From Azorhizobium sp943371865 (GTDB lineage Bacteria > Pseudomonadota > Alphaproteobacteria > Rhizobiales > Xanthobacteraceae), in NCBI RefSeq assembly GCF_943371865.1, contig NZ_CALRWL010000012.1, positions 58,297 through 122,296 of the forward strand: a stretch of 64,000 nt of DNA, in the 5' to 3' direction. Made by a program: the position numbers and the translations under genes. This document shows positions 18,953 to 27,985 of the stretch, piece by piece. How positions within the stretch are numbered: position 1 is the stretch's first letter; each line of letters begins with the position of its first letter. The notes under the pieces were generated by a model. The model was not told where the DNA came from and searched no databases. It worked only from the letters and a program-made list of their open reading frames with translations.

Positions 18953-19432
18953 CTAAGGCGCCTTCGCCAGCGCCTCATATTGCGACAGCAGCAGTTCGCC
19001 CTTGGCGTCCAGATAGGCCCGGCCAAAGGGCGCGGCGCGCAGGGCCGCCGGGTCGGCATAAATCGTTCCGCCCAGGGGTGGCTGAACGCCCGGCTTGCGG
19101 CAGGGGACGGCGATGGTCACGGCGGCCCCGGGCTTGTAGAGGCGGCCCCGCTCCACCTTGCGCACCGTCCCGGCCACGGCGCAGGCGCCATAGCCCGCCG
19201 GCGGCTCGGTGACCGTCTCCACCGCGAGCACCACCACATTGGGGGCCTGGCGGCGGGCCTGCTCGTAATATTTCGGCGCCAGCAGCGCGAAGGCCGGCGC
19301 GATCCCGCCCAGGAGCAGCGCACCCGTCACGGAGAGCCGCAGCCCATGCCGGCGCAAGCCCGGCAAGAGGCGCCGCCCCCTTGCACCGGGCGCCGGTTCC
19401 GCTCGGCTCACTGCATCGTTCCGCTCAGCCAT
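18953..19432 (-). CDS. Membrane-anchored hypothetical protein
   Basis: A 159-residue protein. A basic N-terminal stretch (GARGRRLLPGLRRHGLRL) precedes a single hydrophobic segment of about 20 residues (SVTGALLLGGIAPAFALL), so it is either an N-in membrane anchor or an uncleaved export signal. The outer domain contains VLAVETVTEPPAGYGACAVAGTVRKVERG and a second Cys (VPCRKPG), suggesting a beta-barrel-like periplasmic domain with a possible disulfide. GGGAGG lies before ATG 19432. No family recognised. Confidence 0.65.
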   Translation of the reverse strand: MAERNDAVSRAEPAPGARGRRLLPGLRRHGLRLSVTGALLLGGIAPAFALLAPKYYEQARRQAPNVVVLAVETVTEPPAGYGACAVAGTVRKVERGRLYKPGAAVTIAVPCRKPGVQPPLGGTIYADPAALRAAPFGRAYLDAKGELLLSQYEALAKAP

Positions 19433-19527
19433 ACGCACCTCCCGCGCCGGTCGTGCCGGCCCCATGCCCAGTCAGACGCGGCAATCGCGGTGTTTCGGGG
19501 GCGCGGCGCCGCCGCGCCCCCGTCAGC

Positions 19528-20631
19528 TCACGGCTTGAGCACGTCCGCGCCCGCCACGCCCGGGTTCGGATAGGGCAGGTCCGAGATCAGCTTCTCGCTG
19601 GGCTTGTCCTGGGCGAACAGGGCATTGAGATCGATGGTGAGATAGTTCAGCCGGTGAGAGTAATCGGCGATCTTCAGCGTGTTGTGGGTCAGGTCCTTCA
19701 GGCTCACCCACTGGGTGTAATCGGACACCAGCGAGCCGTCGGGCAGCTTGGACTGGGCGGCGCCAATGGGAATGTCCACATTGTTCAGCACATGGGCGAC
19801 GGTCTCGAACGCCTCGCCGCCGGTCTTCGGCGCGGGCACCACATGGCGCAAGGCGCTGGCGCGGACGAAGCGGGACGGCGGGGTGTAGTCGCCCGGCATG
19901 CCGACAAAGCCGCCGCCCTGGCCGATGGCCGTGACGTTGGACGTGCCGACCTCGCGGCTGGACACGCCGATGGTGGAGAGGTTGAGATAATTGCGCAGAT
20001 TGGTGAGGTGCCAGTCATAGGTGGGCGCATTGGTCAGCACATGGGCCACATTGTCGGAGATCTGCACCTCGCCGTTCACATATTCCACCACGATGCCGGC
20101 ACCGGAGCGGTCATTGAAGACGAAGTGGATTTCCGGCGGCGTCGGGCCGGTGGGGATGGAGGGATCGCTCCACACCTTGGTCACCTTCAGCGCCTCGCGC
20201 AGCTCGGCCACGGTGGCGAAATTGCCCAGCGCCCAGGCGCCGAAGGTGAGCAGCTCCACATAGTTCTTATCGGTCGCGGTGACGGTCTGATACTGGGTGA
20301 AGCCGGGCAGGAAATTGCCGCTCATGCCGAGGCCGGCGGAATTCTGGCCTTCCAGAATGGTGCCGCCGGGGATGATGTTGGCGCTCACCCCCACCACCGC
20401 ATATTTGGTCTTGGCGGTGATGGTCGGCAGATTGAGCGCCTTGGGGGCGGCGAGGGTCAGCTCGGTGCCCTTGGGCCGGCTCACCAGGGTCCACTTCATG
20501 TCGAAGGCCCACTCCATGGTGCGGCCGGCGATCACGGTCTTGTCCGCGGCGATGATATCCACGGCGGTGCAGGCGAGCGCGGAATTCATCATCGCCACCA
20601 GCGACAGGGTCGCAGCGAGAGAGCGCTTCAT
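19528..20631 (-). CDS. Secreted choloylglycine hydrolase / penicillin V acylase family protein
   Basis: N-terminal nucleophile hydrolase of the linear amide C-N hydrolase family (Cys type), which cleaves amides such as conjugated bile salts, penicillin V or acyl-homoserine lactones. The 367-residue precursor has a signal peptide (MKRSLAATLSLVAMMNSALA) immediately followed by the expected catalytic Cys at about residue 21 (ACTAVDI), then GRTMEWAFD, a family hallmark, and the later Asn/Arg region VLTNAPTYDWHLTNLRNY. Likely periplasmic. Gram-negative members often act on acyl-homoserine lactones, but the substrate cannot be read here. Stands alone, next to gene debris and the AT-rich island. Confidence 0.88.
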   Translation of the reverse strand: MKRSLAATLSLVAMMNSALACTAVDIIAADKTVIAGRTMEWAFDMKWTLVSRPKGTELTLAAPKALNLPTITAKTKYAVVGVSANIIPGGTILEGQNSAGLGMSGNFLPGFTQYQTVTATDKNYVELLTFGAWALGNFATVAELREALKVTKVWSDPSIPTGPTPPEIHFVFNDRSGAGIVVEYVNGEVQISDNVAHVLTNAPTYDWHLTNLRNYLNLSTIGVSSREVGTSNVTAIGQGGGFVGMPGDYTPPSRFVRASALRHVVPAPKTGGEAFETVAHVLNNVDIPIGAAQSKLPDGSLVSDYTQWVSLKDLTHNTLKIADYSHRLNYLTIDLNALFAQDKPSEKLISDLPYPNPGVAGADVLKP

Positions 20632-20826
20632 GGCTTGATCCTTTTGTCCTTGAGGTCCACCCGGCGTCACCAAACGCCTCCCGCGCCCGCCGCGCAAGGG
20701 CGGAAATCGGGCCGCATCCGCCGGCCCCAAGGGCGGCTTCTGACGCCTCGGTGCCCACCCCCGCCTGCCGGCCTTCATCGCCGACGCCGCCGCTCTGGTG
20801 GCGACGCACGGGGCGGGCGGTTGTCC

Positions 20827-21111
20827 CTCTGCGGCCATGGGAGCGACGGCAACGGGCACGTCAACGGGGTGGCACCGGAGGGCGCGGCGCCGGCGGGCGA
20901 TACATCCTGGCTCGCGCGCGAGGTCTCGCCGCGCCTCTCCGATCTGGCGGTGACGCGGAGCGGCTCGTTCGGCGCCGCATCCGGCATCGGCGTCGTGACG
21001 CTGGACCTGCTGGACTGCTCCGGCGCCCCGGCGAAGTGTGCTGTGATGCGGGCGGTGAAGGCGGCGCTGGACCCGAAGGGGATCATGAACCCGGGGAAGG
21101 TGGTGCGGTGA
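20827..21111 (+). pseudogene. Decayed C-terminal remnant of a FAD-linked oxidase (GlcD/D-lactate dehydrogenase type)
   Basis: Reading on the plus strand, the translation contains GHGSDGNGHVN (cf. HxGDGNxHxN), then APEGAAPAGDTSWLAREV, GSFGAASGIGVV (cf. GSxSAEHGIG) and finally MRAVKAALDPKGIMNPGKVVR, the very characteristic C-terminal end of VAO/FAD-linked oxidases. The order and spacing match this family, but about 400 upstream residues are missing, key residues are altered, and no start is present. It directly abuts the AT-rich island, so an insertion or deletion probably destroyed the gene. Confidence 0.7.
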
Positions 21112-21245
21112 GGGGGGACGATCAGCGGGCACATGCAGCGGGATCATTAGAATTACGGCCAAAAGGGACTAGAAACGTACACCGATGTAACGAGGTAAGG
21201 AATTTTGACGCGAAATAAAATAGACATAGACTCACTCGCCACAGC

Positions 21246-22862
21246 TCAACAATATATCCACGATTCTTCATCGAAATTTTTGGTGCGAAAAGTCATTTTT
21301 ATCGCTGGGAAGATCTTTTTCCACATGGATGTAAAAGTTCGGAATTTACGCTCATCGAACATTCCAGCCTCTCGCCTGGAGGTCAAACTTAATAGATAAC
21401 CACCTTCAATTCCTTCGACGTCAAGCTCACGCCAACACGCTCTACAGAACGCCCTCACTGCGCGATCATACTCATCCGTCTTTTCGATCACAGTTATTCT
21501 GCGTAAGCCACACAGATCTTTAAATTGATCTATGTAAACACCTCCACCGCTGAGCATTCTAGAGACCTTCGCGTCACTAGTTTGAATGACGGCCCAGCTG
21601 TTACTCGCCCCCAGCGTTATTTTGAGAGGATTTTCTGTATCGGACTTTGTCGGGAATACTATTTCAAATACAGACGATAGAAATTCTACGCCTCGTGACG
21701 AACTTTTATTATTTCGTATCGTAGATGCCAATATTTTCTCGCCAAGAGGTAGCTTATTATGATGCATGCGCACAGAAACGAGATTTTCTGGAAGCTCTAA
21801 AAGAAATCTTCCTGAGTCAACAAGCAGTCCCCCCTCGCCGTTTTTTGCCTTAATCGTCACACCAAGCATTAATCCAGGCGGTAGATGCCGGTCTTTCTTA
21901 TCTTGTAGAATAAATGGTCGAAATTCTGACATAAAATCAACAATTTTTGCCAGGCGCTCACCGGCGTCAAGTCGCGCCACGCGCGATATCGCTTCATACG
22001 GAATCGTGCATTTGACTTTACGACCATAAACCCTGCTATTCCACCTAATAAAATTACTCCAAATCGCAAGCATAAAATTAAAATTAATTAGAAATGACAA
22101 TGTATTTAATTTAAAACTATCTATAGTAGCAGACATCGCGAATAAATCTCGATATCCCTGATCCTTTTTTTCCGTATTTGCGGATGCGATAGCAGCTTTT
22201 ATGGAGTAATATGCGACAAGCCTCTTCTGCACACGCTCTCTATAAGAGCTGTCTTCCAATCCATCAATTTCATCTTGAGCCGCGACTTCAAGTTCCTCCA
22301 TTGAAAATTTTTCACTTACGAAATTATTCGGCGCATTATATGCGTTATTATTTTCTTTAAAATTTAACTTACCCCTGACTCTTTCCTTAAATTTCTTTGA
22401 CCACTCAGTCGAATTGACCAGACCTTTTTGCTTAAGATCATTTGAAAACTGATCTATTGCTGCGTCTATCCGAGATAATGGCATCCTTGAAAATATCATA
22501 ATATTTATAGCGTCTGTTGCCGACACGTTTTCAGGGTCACGGGACGCCGACAAAAGACGGGATACTAATCTTGATCTAGGCTCATAATAAGTTTCATCAA
22601 TAGTTTTGAATACAAATATAAGCTCTTTTCCAACAACGCTCTTTCGCCCGATCGGATAGTTGGGCTTATATATACGATCGATATCATCTTTCTCGCATGC
22701 AATAAATCCGCGGACGATGCCGTTTTGATCGGCATCTTGTATCGCCGGCTCCCGGCCATTCTGAACAATCGGTGTTTTAAAACCGGTCAGGCGGCCATCA
22801 AGAAGATAGCCAACAACGGGCAGTTCGGAATAATCTAAGTTTCCAAGCGCTCCTGAAATCAT
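21246..22862 (-). CDS. Large AT-rich orphan protein, second gene of two-gene island
   Basis: A 538-residue protein from ATG 22862, four bases after the upstream gene's stop; a TTG start at 22892 (GAGG nine bases before) would give 548 residues and a 26-base overlap. I recognise no family. It is soluble and charged (Lys/Asp/Glu-rich), with one hydrophobic stretch (LNTLSFLINFNFMLAIW, about residues 260-280) and three Cys near the C-terminus. Base composition is far more AT-rich than anything else in the window, with rare codons such as ATA, AGA and TTA, which indicates recent acquisition. Translational coupling with the upstream gene implies a joint function. Confidence 0.72.
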   Translation of the reverse strand: MISGALGNLDYSELPVVGYLLDGRLTGFKTPIVQNGREPAIQDADQNGIVRGFIACEKDDIDRIYKPNYPIGRKSVVGKELIFVFKTIDETYYEPRSRLVSRLLSASRDPENVSATDAINIMIFSRMPLSRIDAAIDQFSNDLKQKGLVNSTEWSKKFKERVRGKLNFKENNNAYNAPNNFVSEKFSMEELEVAAQDEIDGLEDSSYRERVQKRLVAYYSIKAAIASANTEKKDQGYRDLFAMSATIDSFKLNTLSFLINFNFMLAIWSNFIRWNSRVYGRKVKCTIPYEAISRVARLDAGERLAKIVDFMSEFRPFILQDKKDRHLPPGLMLGVTIKAKNGEGGLLVDSGRFLLELPENLVSVRMHHNKLPLGEKILASTIRNNKSSSRGVEFLSSVFEIVFPTKSDTENPLKITLGASNSWAVIQTSDAKVSRMLSGGGVYIDQFKDLCGLRRITVIEKTDEYDRAVRAFCRACWRELDVEGIEGGYLLSLTSRREAGMFDERKFRTFTSMWKKIFPAIKMTFRTKNFDEESWIYC

Positions 22863-22866
22863 GTCC

Positions 22867-23634
22867 TTATTCCACTTCGCCGGCTTCTTCAAATTTAATG
22901 CCTCGAGCGATTTCGTTCAAGGCATTCCATAGTGTTGACTTATCAACCAGAACTTCATCTTCATAAGTATCAAATTTAATGCCGGTATTCTTAATAAAAT
23001 CCAAAACCTCCGGCCTATCAAGATATCCGAACGGGAGTATGACTCTATTCACATTTGATTTAGATATCTTTATCGGCGAATTTATTGTTATCTCAATCGT
23101 TGTGGCCGGGGGATCAAAATGGTTTAACTCAGATGAAGCGTTAACGAGTGCAGCCCAGGACGTTAATAGACTTTGCCCCTTCATTTCAGCTGACCACGCG
23201 CAGAAACGCCCCATAATATAGTTTTCATTTGTTCCAAAAAATGTCGCTATAAACCGACCTATGTCAAATCTTCCGCTCGGAATGGAAAAGTAACTGATCG
23301 TTTCATCCAACTTATCTTCATATGATTCTGTAGAAAAAAATTTTGAATACTTACCAGACGCCAGCCCACCACTATCAAATGGAATCGCTCTGACATAGTT
23401 CAATATTGACTCTTGTCCGAATGCGAACGAAACCTCGTTTATCACTGCCCCGCCATTCTTCAATGTATACGACGGCTTTCCATAAAACACAAAGACAACC
23501 CCGTTTCTATCAATTCTTGACCTAAGCTCGCGGCATGAAATTATATTTGCAAAGGCGCTATTATTTGTGCTATGAAATACTCCAATAAATGGCGTATATT
23601 CGTTTGTCGCGACGATCAAATCTGCTAACGTCAT
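22867..23634 (-). CDS. AT-rich orphan protein, first gene of two-gene island
   Basis: A 255-residue soluble protein from ATG 23634. The N-terminal half contains YTPFIGVFHSTNNSAFANII followed by CRELRS and VFVFYGKPSY. This arrangement, an early His-Ser/Thr then a small helix and 'FYGxPxY', reminds me of hypothetical proteins with an ADP-ribosyltransferase-like beginning, but that is impression rather than identification. The C-terminus is acidic. Same atypical AT-rich composition as the next gene, with which it is coupled (stop and start four bases apart). Candidate defence or toxin module by context only. Confidence 0.68.
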   Translation of the reverse strand: MTLADLIVATNEYTPFIGVFHSTNNSAFANIISCRELRSRIDRNGVVFVFYGKPSYTLKNGGAVINEVSFAFGQESILNYVRAIPFDSGGLASGKYSKFFSTESYEDKLDETISYFSIPSGRFDIGRFIATFFGTNENYIMGRFCAWSAEMKGQSLLTSWAALVNASSELNHFDPPATTIEITINSPIKISKSNVNRVILPFGYLDRPEVLDFIKNTGIKFDTYEDEVLVDKSTLWNALNEIARGIKFEEAGEVE

Positions 23635-24336
23635 CGGAATATCTCGCGCCTACCAGAGTTCCACGGTTTACTCACAGCATAACGGAACGCATCGATGGAG
23701 GACATTTTGCACATGTATCTCATCATATCAACTGACGGCGTTGCTCAAATTCAAACCAATCGTTTTTTGGTGGCTTCCTATGCAAGCTATTAAACACATG
23801 CATCGCGCCCCTCTCTATACAGTAATTGCAAAACTGCCGGCAGGGGCCTGTGCGAACGCTCTTGATGTGAAGCGCTGCCCGGCCTTCGGGAGGGCTTTAA
23901 AGACGCTTTGAACCGTGGCACGCTCCATGCCAAAGATGCCGCAGCAGTTAGAAGGAGCCCTCGAACTGCGCGGAATGCTTGATCCCAAGTGGCCCGAATA
24001 GTCCGCAGACATCGGCGTGGACCCACGGCTCGAACATCCCGCGGCGTGCTACGAGCGCTCTGTTGCCGATGCAAAGGCGCAACGTGCGCGCTGCATCGCG
24101 GACATCACAGCCCGCGATGACCTGCTCTCACCCGCTGAAGTCGGCGAGCTCCTAAACGTCATAAAGGGCACGGTTAATACCAAGCGCCAGAACGAGAATA
24201 CGCTGGGCTCGTGCAGGCGGCGGCCGCAGGAGCCGTGGAGGCGGCATTCATCTCACCAATTCAAACTCGCCCTGATCCAGCCTGCATTCCGCCCCCCCTC
24301 TCCCCCTTTGCCCCATTTCCCCCTATAACCCCCGGC
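23635..24336. other. Gene debris between the AT-rich island and prfC
   Basis: About 700 bases without an intact gene. The first ~170 bases are AT-rich like the island and include a 33-codon plus-strand frame at 23694-23795. From about 23800 GC rises. On the minus strand near 23830-23980 a fragment reads FGMERATVQSVFKALPKAG, resembling the helix-turn-helix end of a resolvase or other DNA-binding protein. On the plus strand 24017-24200 encodes ADAKAQRARC...DLLSPAEVGELLNVIKGTVNTKRQN, which looks like the HTH part of a small regulator that then loses frame. Both look like degraded remnants at the island's edge. Confidence 0.45.
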
Positions 24337-25956
24337 ATGCTCGACCCGACCGCACCCATCCCGGCCGAGGCCGGCGCGAACGCTCCTGATTTCAAGCGTC
24401 GCCGGACCTTCGCCATCATCTCCCATCCCGACGCGGGCAAGACCACGCTGACGGAAAAGCTGCTGCTCGCCTCCGGCGCCATCCGCCAGGCAGGCCAAGT
24501 GCGCGCCCGCGGCGAGCGCCGCCGCACACGGTCCGACTGGATGGAGATCGAGCAACAGCGCGGCATCTCCGTCACCTCGTCGGTCATGACCTTCGAGCGC
24601 GACGGCATCGTGTTCAACCTGTTGGACACGCCGGGCCATTCGGACTTCTCCGAAGATACCTACCGCACCCTCTCGGCGGTGGACGCGGCGGTGATGGTCA
24701 TCGATGCCGCCAAGGGCATCGAAAGCCAGACCCGCAAGCTGTTCGAAGTCTGCCGCCTGCGCGACATTCCCATCTTCACCTTCATCAACAAGGTGGACCG
24801 GGAAAGCCTCGATCCGCTGGGCCTGATGGACGACATCGCCGCTACCCTGGCGCTGGATCTCACGCCCTTCACCTGGCCGGTGGGCATGGGCACCGACTTC
24901 CGCGGCATCATCGACGTGCCCAATAAGCGCGCCTTCTTCGCCACTGAGCGTGGCGGGCCGCTGCTGCATGAGGTCAAGTTCGAGGACCCCATCGACCTCT
25001 TAGGGCTGGAGCTGGAGGGCGTGCCCGAGCGCATCGTCGAGGAGGCGGTGGAAAGCCTCTCCCTGGCGCTGGGCGTGCTGCCGCCGTTCGAGCTGGAGAG
25101 CTTTCGCGAGGGGCATCTGTCGCCGGTGTTCTTCGGCAGCGCCATCAAGGAAGCCGGCGTCGCCGAACTGCTGGCGGGCCTCGGCACCTTCGGCCCCAGC
25201 CCTTTGTCCCGCAGCGCCAATGGCCGGATCGTCGAGCCGGAGGAGACCAATGTCTCCGGCTTCGTGTTCAAGGTCCAGGCCAATATGGACCCCAACCACC
25301 GCGACCGGGTCGCCTTCGTGCGGCTGTGCTCGGGGGTGTTCAAGCGCGGCATGAAGCTGTTCAACGCCCGCGAAAAGCGCCACATGGCCATCGCCAACCC
25401 GATCTTCTTCTTCGCCCAGGAGCGCGAGACGGTGGACGAGGCGGTGGCCGGCGACATCATCGGCATTCCCAACCACGGCATGCTGCGGGTGGGCGACACG
25501 CTCTCTGAAGGCGAGACCATCCGCTTCGAGGGCATTCCGGACTTCGCCCCGGAAATCCTGCGCCGGGTGCTGCTGGCCGACCCGATGAAGAGCAAGCAGC
25601 TGGCGAAAGCCCTGCACGACATGGCCGAGGAAGGGGTGGTGCAGGTGCTGCGCCCGATCACCGACCCCTCCCCCATCGTCGGCGTGGTGGGGACGCTGCA
25701 GCTGGACGTGCTGTCCTCGCGGCTGGAGAAGGAATATGGCGTGCCGATCCGCTATGAGGGCGTGTCCTTCGTCACCGCCCGCTGGATCATCGGCGAGCGG
25801 GCGGAGGTGGAGCGCTTCAGCGAGACGTCGCGCTCCTCCATCGCCCAGGATCGCGACGACCAGCTGGTGTTCCTGGCCCGCAGCCAATGGGTGCTGGACC
25901 GCGCCATCGACGAATGGCCCAAGTTGAAATTCGTGGCGGTGAAGGAACGCGGGTAA
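24337..25956 (+). CDS. prfC: Peptide chain release factor 3
   Basis: GTPase that recycles RF1/RF2 from the ribosome after peptide release. 539 residues, as usual for the family. G1 HPDAGKTT at residues 30-37, switch I around IEQQRGISVTSSVM, G3 DTPGHSDF, G4 NKVD in FINKVDRES; domains II and III follow, with RF3-typical HDMAEEGVVQVLRP and the ending WVLDRAIDEWPKLKF. ATG 24337 fits; a Pro/Ala-rich N-terminal extension of about 20 residues precedes the G domain. GC-rich native gene next to the horizontally acquired island. Confidence 0.95.
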   Translation: MLDPTAPIPAEAGANAPDFKRRRTFAIISHPDAGKTTLTEKLLLASGAIRQAGQVRARGERRRTRSDWMEIEQQRGISVTSSVMTFERDGIVFNLLDTPGHSDFSEDTYRTLSAVDAAVMVIDAAKGIESQTRKLFEVCRLRDIPIFTFINKVDRESLDPLGLMDDIAATLALDLTPFTWPVGMGTDFRGIIDVPNKRAFFATERGGPLLHEVKFEDPIDLLGLELEGVPERIVEEAVESLSLALGVLPPFELESFREGHLSPVFFGSAIKEAGVAELLAGLGTFGPSPLSRSANGRIVEPEETNVSGFVFKVQANMDPNHRDRVAFVRLCSGVFKRGMKLFNAREKRHMAIANPIFFFAQERETVDEAVAGDIIGIPNHGMLRVGDTLSEGETIRFEGIPDFAPEILRRVLLADPMKSKQLAKALHDMAEEGVVQVLRPITDPSPIVGVVGTLQLDVLSSRLEKEYGVPIRYEGVSFVTARWIIGERAEVERFSETSRSSIAQDRDDQLVFLARSQWVLDRAIDEWPKLKFVAVKERG

Positions 25957-26094
25957 TCGCGTCTGCGACGACAAAGATGTTCGCGTTCCCCCGGGCGTCC
26001 GGCGCGGCGGGGAGAGCGGAATTGCAAGGGGTTGGGCAGGTTTGCGCCGCAGGGCGGCGGGCCATGCCACACGTTGTCTGAAAAGGGGAATTTC

Positions 26095-26961
26095 ATGTCC
26101 AATGCCACTCTCCGCTCGGATGATCCGGGCCTGGCCACGATCATCGACGGCGCCTTCGCGCGCATCGGCGAGATCGATTCGTCCACCACGGGCGAGGTCC
26201 GCGACGCGGTGGAGCACGCCTTGTCGCTGCTGGATTCCGGGGCGGCCCGGGTTGCCGAACCGCTGGCGGACGGCGCCTGGCAGGTCAATCAATGGCTGAA
26301 GAAGGCGGTGCTTTTGTCCTTCCGGCTCAATGACATGGACATCATCGCCGGCGGCCCCGGCGGGGCGCCGTGGTGGGACAAGGTGCCGTCCAAGTTCGCC
26401 GACTGGACCGCCACCGAGTTCCGCGCCGGCGGCTTCCGCGCCGTGCCCGGCGCCATCGTCCGCCGCTCCGCTTATATCGCCCCGAATGTGGTGCTCATGC
26501 CCTCTTTCGTGAACCTGGGCGCCCATGTAGGCGAAGGTACCATGGTAGACACCTGGGTGACCGTGGGCTCCTGCGCCCAGATCGGCAAGAAGGTTCATCT
26601 GTCTGGCGGCGTGGGCATTGGCGGCGTGCTGGAGCCGCTGCAGGCCGGCCCGGTGATCATCGAGGACGACTGCTTCATCGGCGCCCGCTCGGAAGTGGTG
26701 GAGGGCGTCATCGTGCGCCGCGGCAGCGTGCTGTCCATGGGCGTGTTCATCTCCGCCTCCACCAAGATCATCGACCGGGCCACCGGCGAGGTCTTCATCG
26801 GCGAAGTGCCGGCCTATTCCGTCGTCGTGCCCGGCGCTCTGCCGGGCAAGCCGCTGCCGGACGGCACGCCCGGCCCCTCGCTCTATTGCGCGGTGATCGT
26901 GAAGCGCGTGGACGCCCAGACCCGCGCCAAGACCTCGATCAACGACCTGCTGCGCGACTGA
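26095..26961 (+). CDS. dapD: Tetrahydrodipicolinate N-succinyltransferase
   Basis: Converts tetrahydrodipicolinate and succinyl-CoA to N-succinyl-2-amino-6-oxopimelate in the lysine/diaminopimelate pathway; cytoplasmic trimer. 288 residues with an N-terminal helical domain, then the left-handed beta-helix of hexapeptide repeats (IAPNVVLMPSFVNLGAHVGEGTMVDTW). The block SGGVGIGGVLEPLQAGPVIIEDDCFIGARSEVVEG is diagnostic of DapD. AAAGGGGAA before ATG 26095 supports the start. Separated by 138 bp from prfC; probably independently transcribed. Confidence 0.97.
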   Translation: MSNATLRSDDPGLATIIDGAFARIGEIDSSTTGEVRDAVEHALSLLDSGAARVAEPLADGAWQVNQWLKKAVLLSFRLNDMDIIAGGPGGAPWWDKVPSKFADWTATEFRAGGFRAVPGAIVRRSAYIAPNVVLMPSFVNLGAHVGEGTMVDTWVTVGSCAQIGKKVHLSGGVGIGGVLEPLQAGPVIIEDDCFIGARSEVVEGVIVRRGSVLSMGVFISASTKIIDRATGEVFIGEVPAYSVVVPGALPGKPLPDGTPGPSLYCAVIVKRVDAQTRAKTSINDLLRD

Positions 26962-27260
26962 ATGTCGGCCGCCCTTCGGGCCCCGTGAAGGGGTGCTCGG
27001 AGGGCGGATCTGGAGCCAACCTTGCATCGCATGGGGTGCAGGTAAATTTCCCAGTGGAAAGCGGCTTGCCAGGGCGCTCTGAACCGCTATATTCCGCCGC
27101 CTTGCCAGGGCGCGGCGCTTCAACCGGCGCCGGGATTTTTTCCCGCTTTGACAAGGTCGCATGGGCACCTTTTCGCCCGGCGGCGTCATGGATCGCATGA
27201 GGGCGCGCGCGCCACCTTCGACCCAGACAAAGTTCCGCGCCGCCGCAAGGCCGGCGCTGT

Positions 27261-27350
<90 letters not shown>

Positions 27351-27985
27351 GCTAATACCATCAAGTCATTGATTTCTAGGCGTTTTTGCAGGGTGCAGGA
27401 ACATCAACCCCAGCGTGTGCCCTAGCGACAATTTAGTAGTTGGCACGGACGGCGAAGGAATCGCCCGTCGAGCCGATACACGCCCGGCAGCTCACAGACA
27501 TTGGACGGCCCCAGCGCCGGGAATTTGACGTGCACCCTGTCGGGGTGCCTTGGACCTTCCAGTACTCGTTCGGACAGGAGAGCGGCGCCTTCCTCGGATC
27601 GCCGCTCTCCATAGACCGTTCGGATGAGCTCCTAGTCAAAGCTGGAATGAGAATCACAGGGAAGCGCCAGGCCCCCGACGAAAAGCACGGCCTTAGAAGG
27701 CATCAATCCTCACCGGTAGGCGCCCGCCACAATGGGGACAAGGCTTCGGTTCCGCCAGCTCGCCAGCCAGCTCCCTGAAATACCGTTGGCTTATGCAGGT
27801 TCCGCAGGACGGTATGGCCTCCTTTATGGCCGCCCAGCTATGCGCGCCAGTATCACGGCTCTTGTTTCCTCCAGCTGCGCTTCTCGGTTGGCCATTATCG
27901 TCCGCACCGATCTGAAGTGATCGCCGCAGGCGGAAAGGAGCCGTCCATGAGCCCGCGCCGTCCGCCCCCGGACGGCGCCCTTCCC
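27351..27985. other. Gene-poor stretch after tRNA-Ser, possible integration scar
   Basis: About 635 bases with less GC-biased, mixed composition. On the minus strand several short overlapping frames occur: one ends PSCGTCISQRYFRELAGELAEPKPCPHCGGRLPVRIDAF (27693 side), with two CxxC pairs like a small zinc ribbon, and one ends in SCRACIGSTGDSFAVRANY (27433 side). Starts are unclear and frames break, so I call none as a gene. The 3' flank of a tRNA is a common integration site, but no repeat of the tRNA end was found in the window. Confidence 0.35.
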
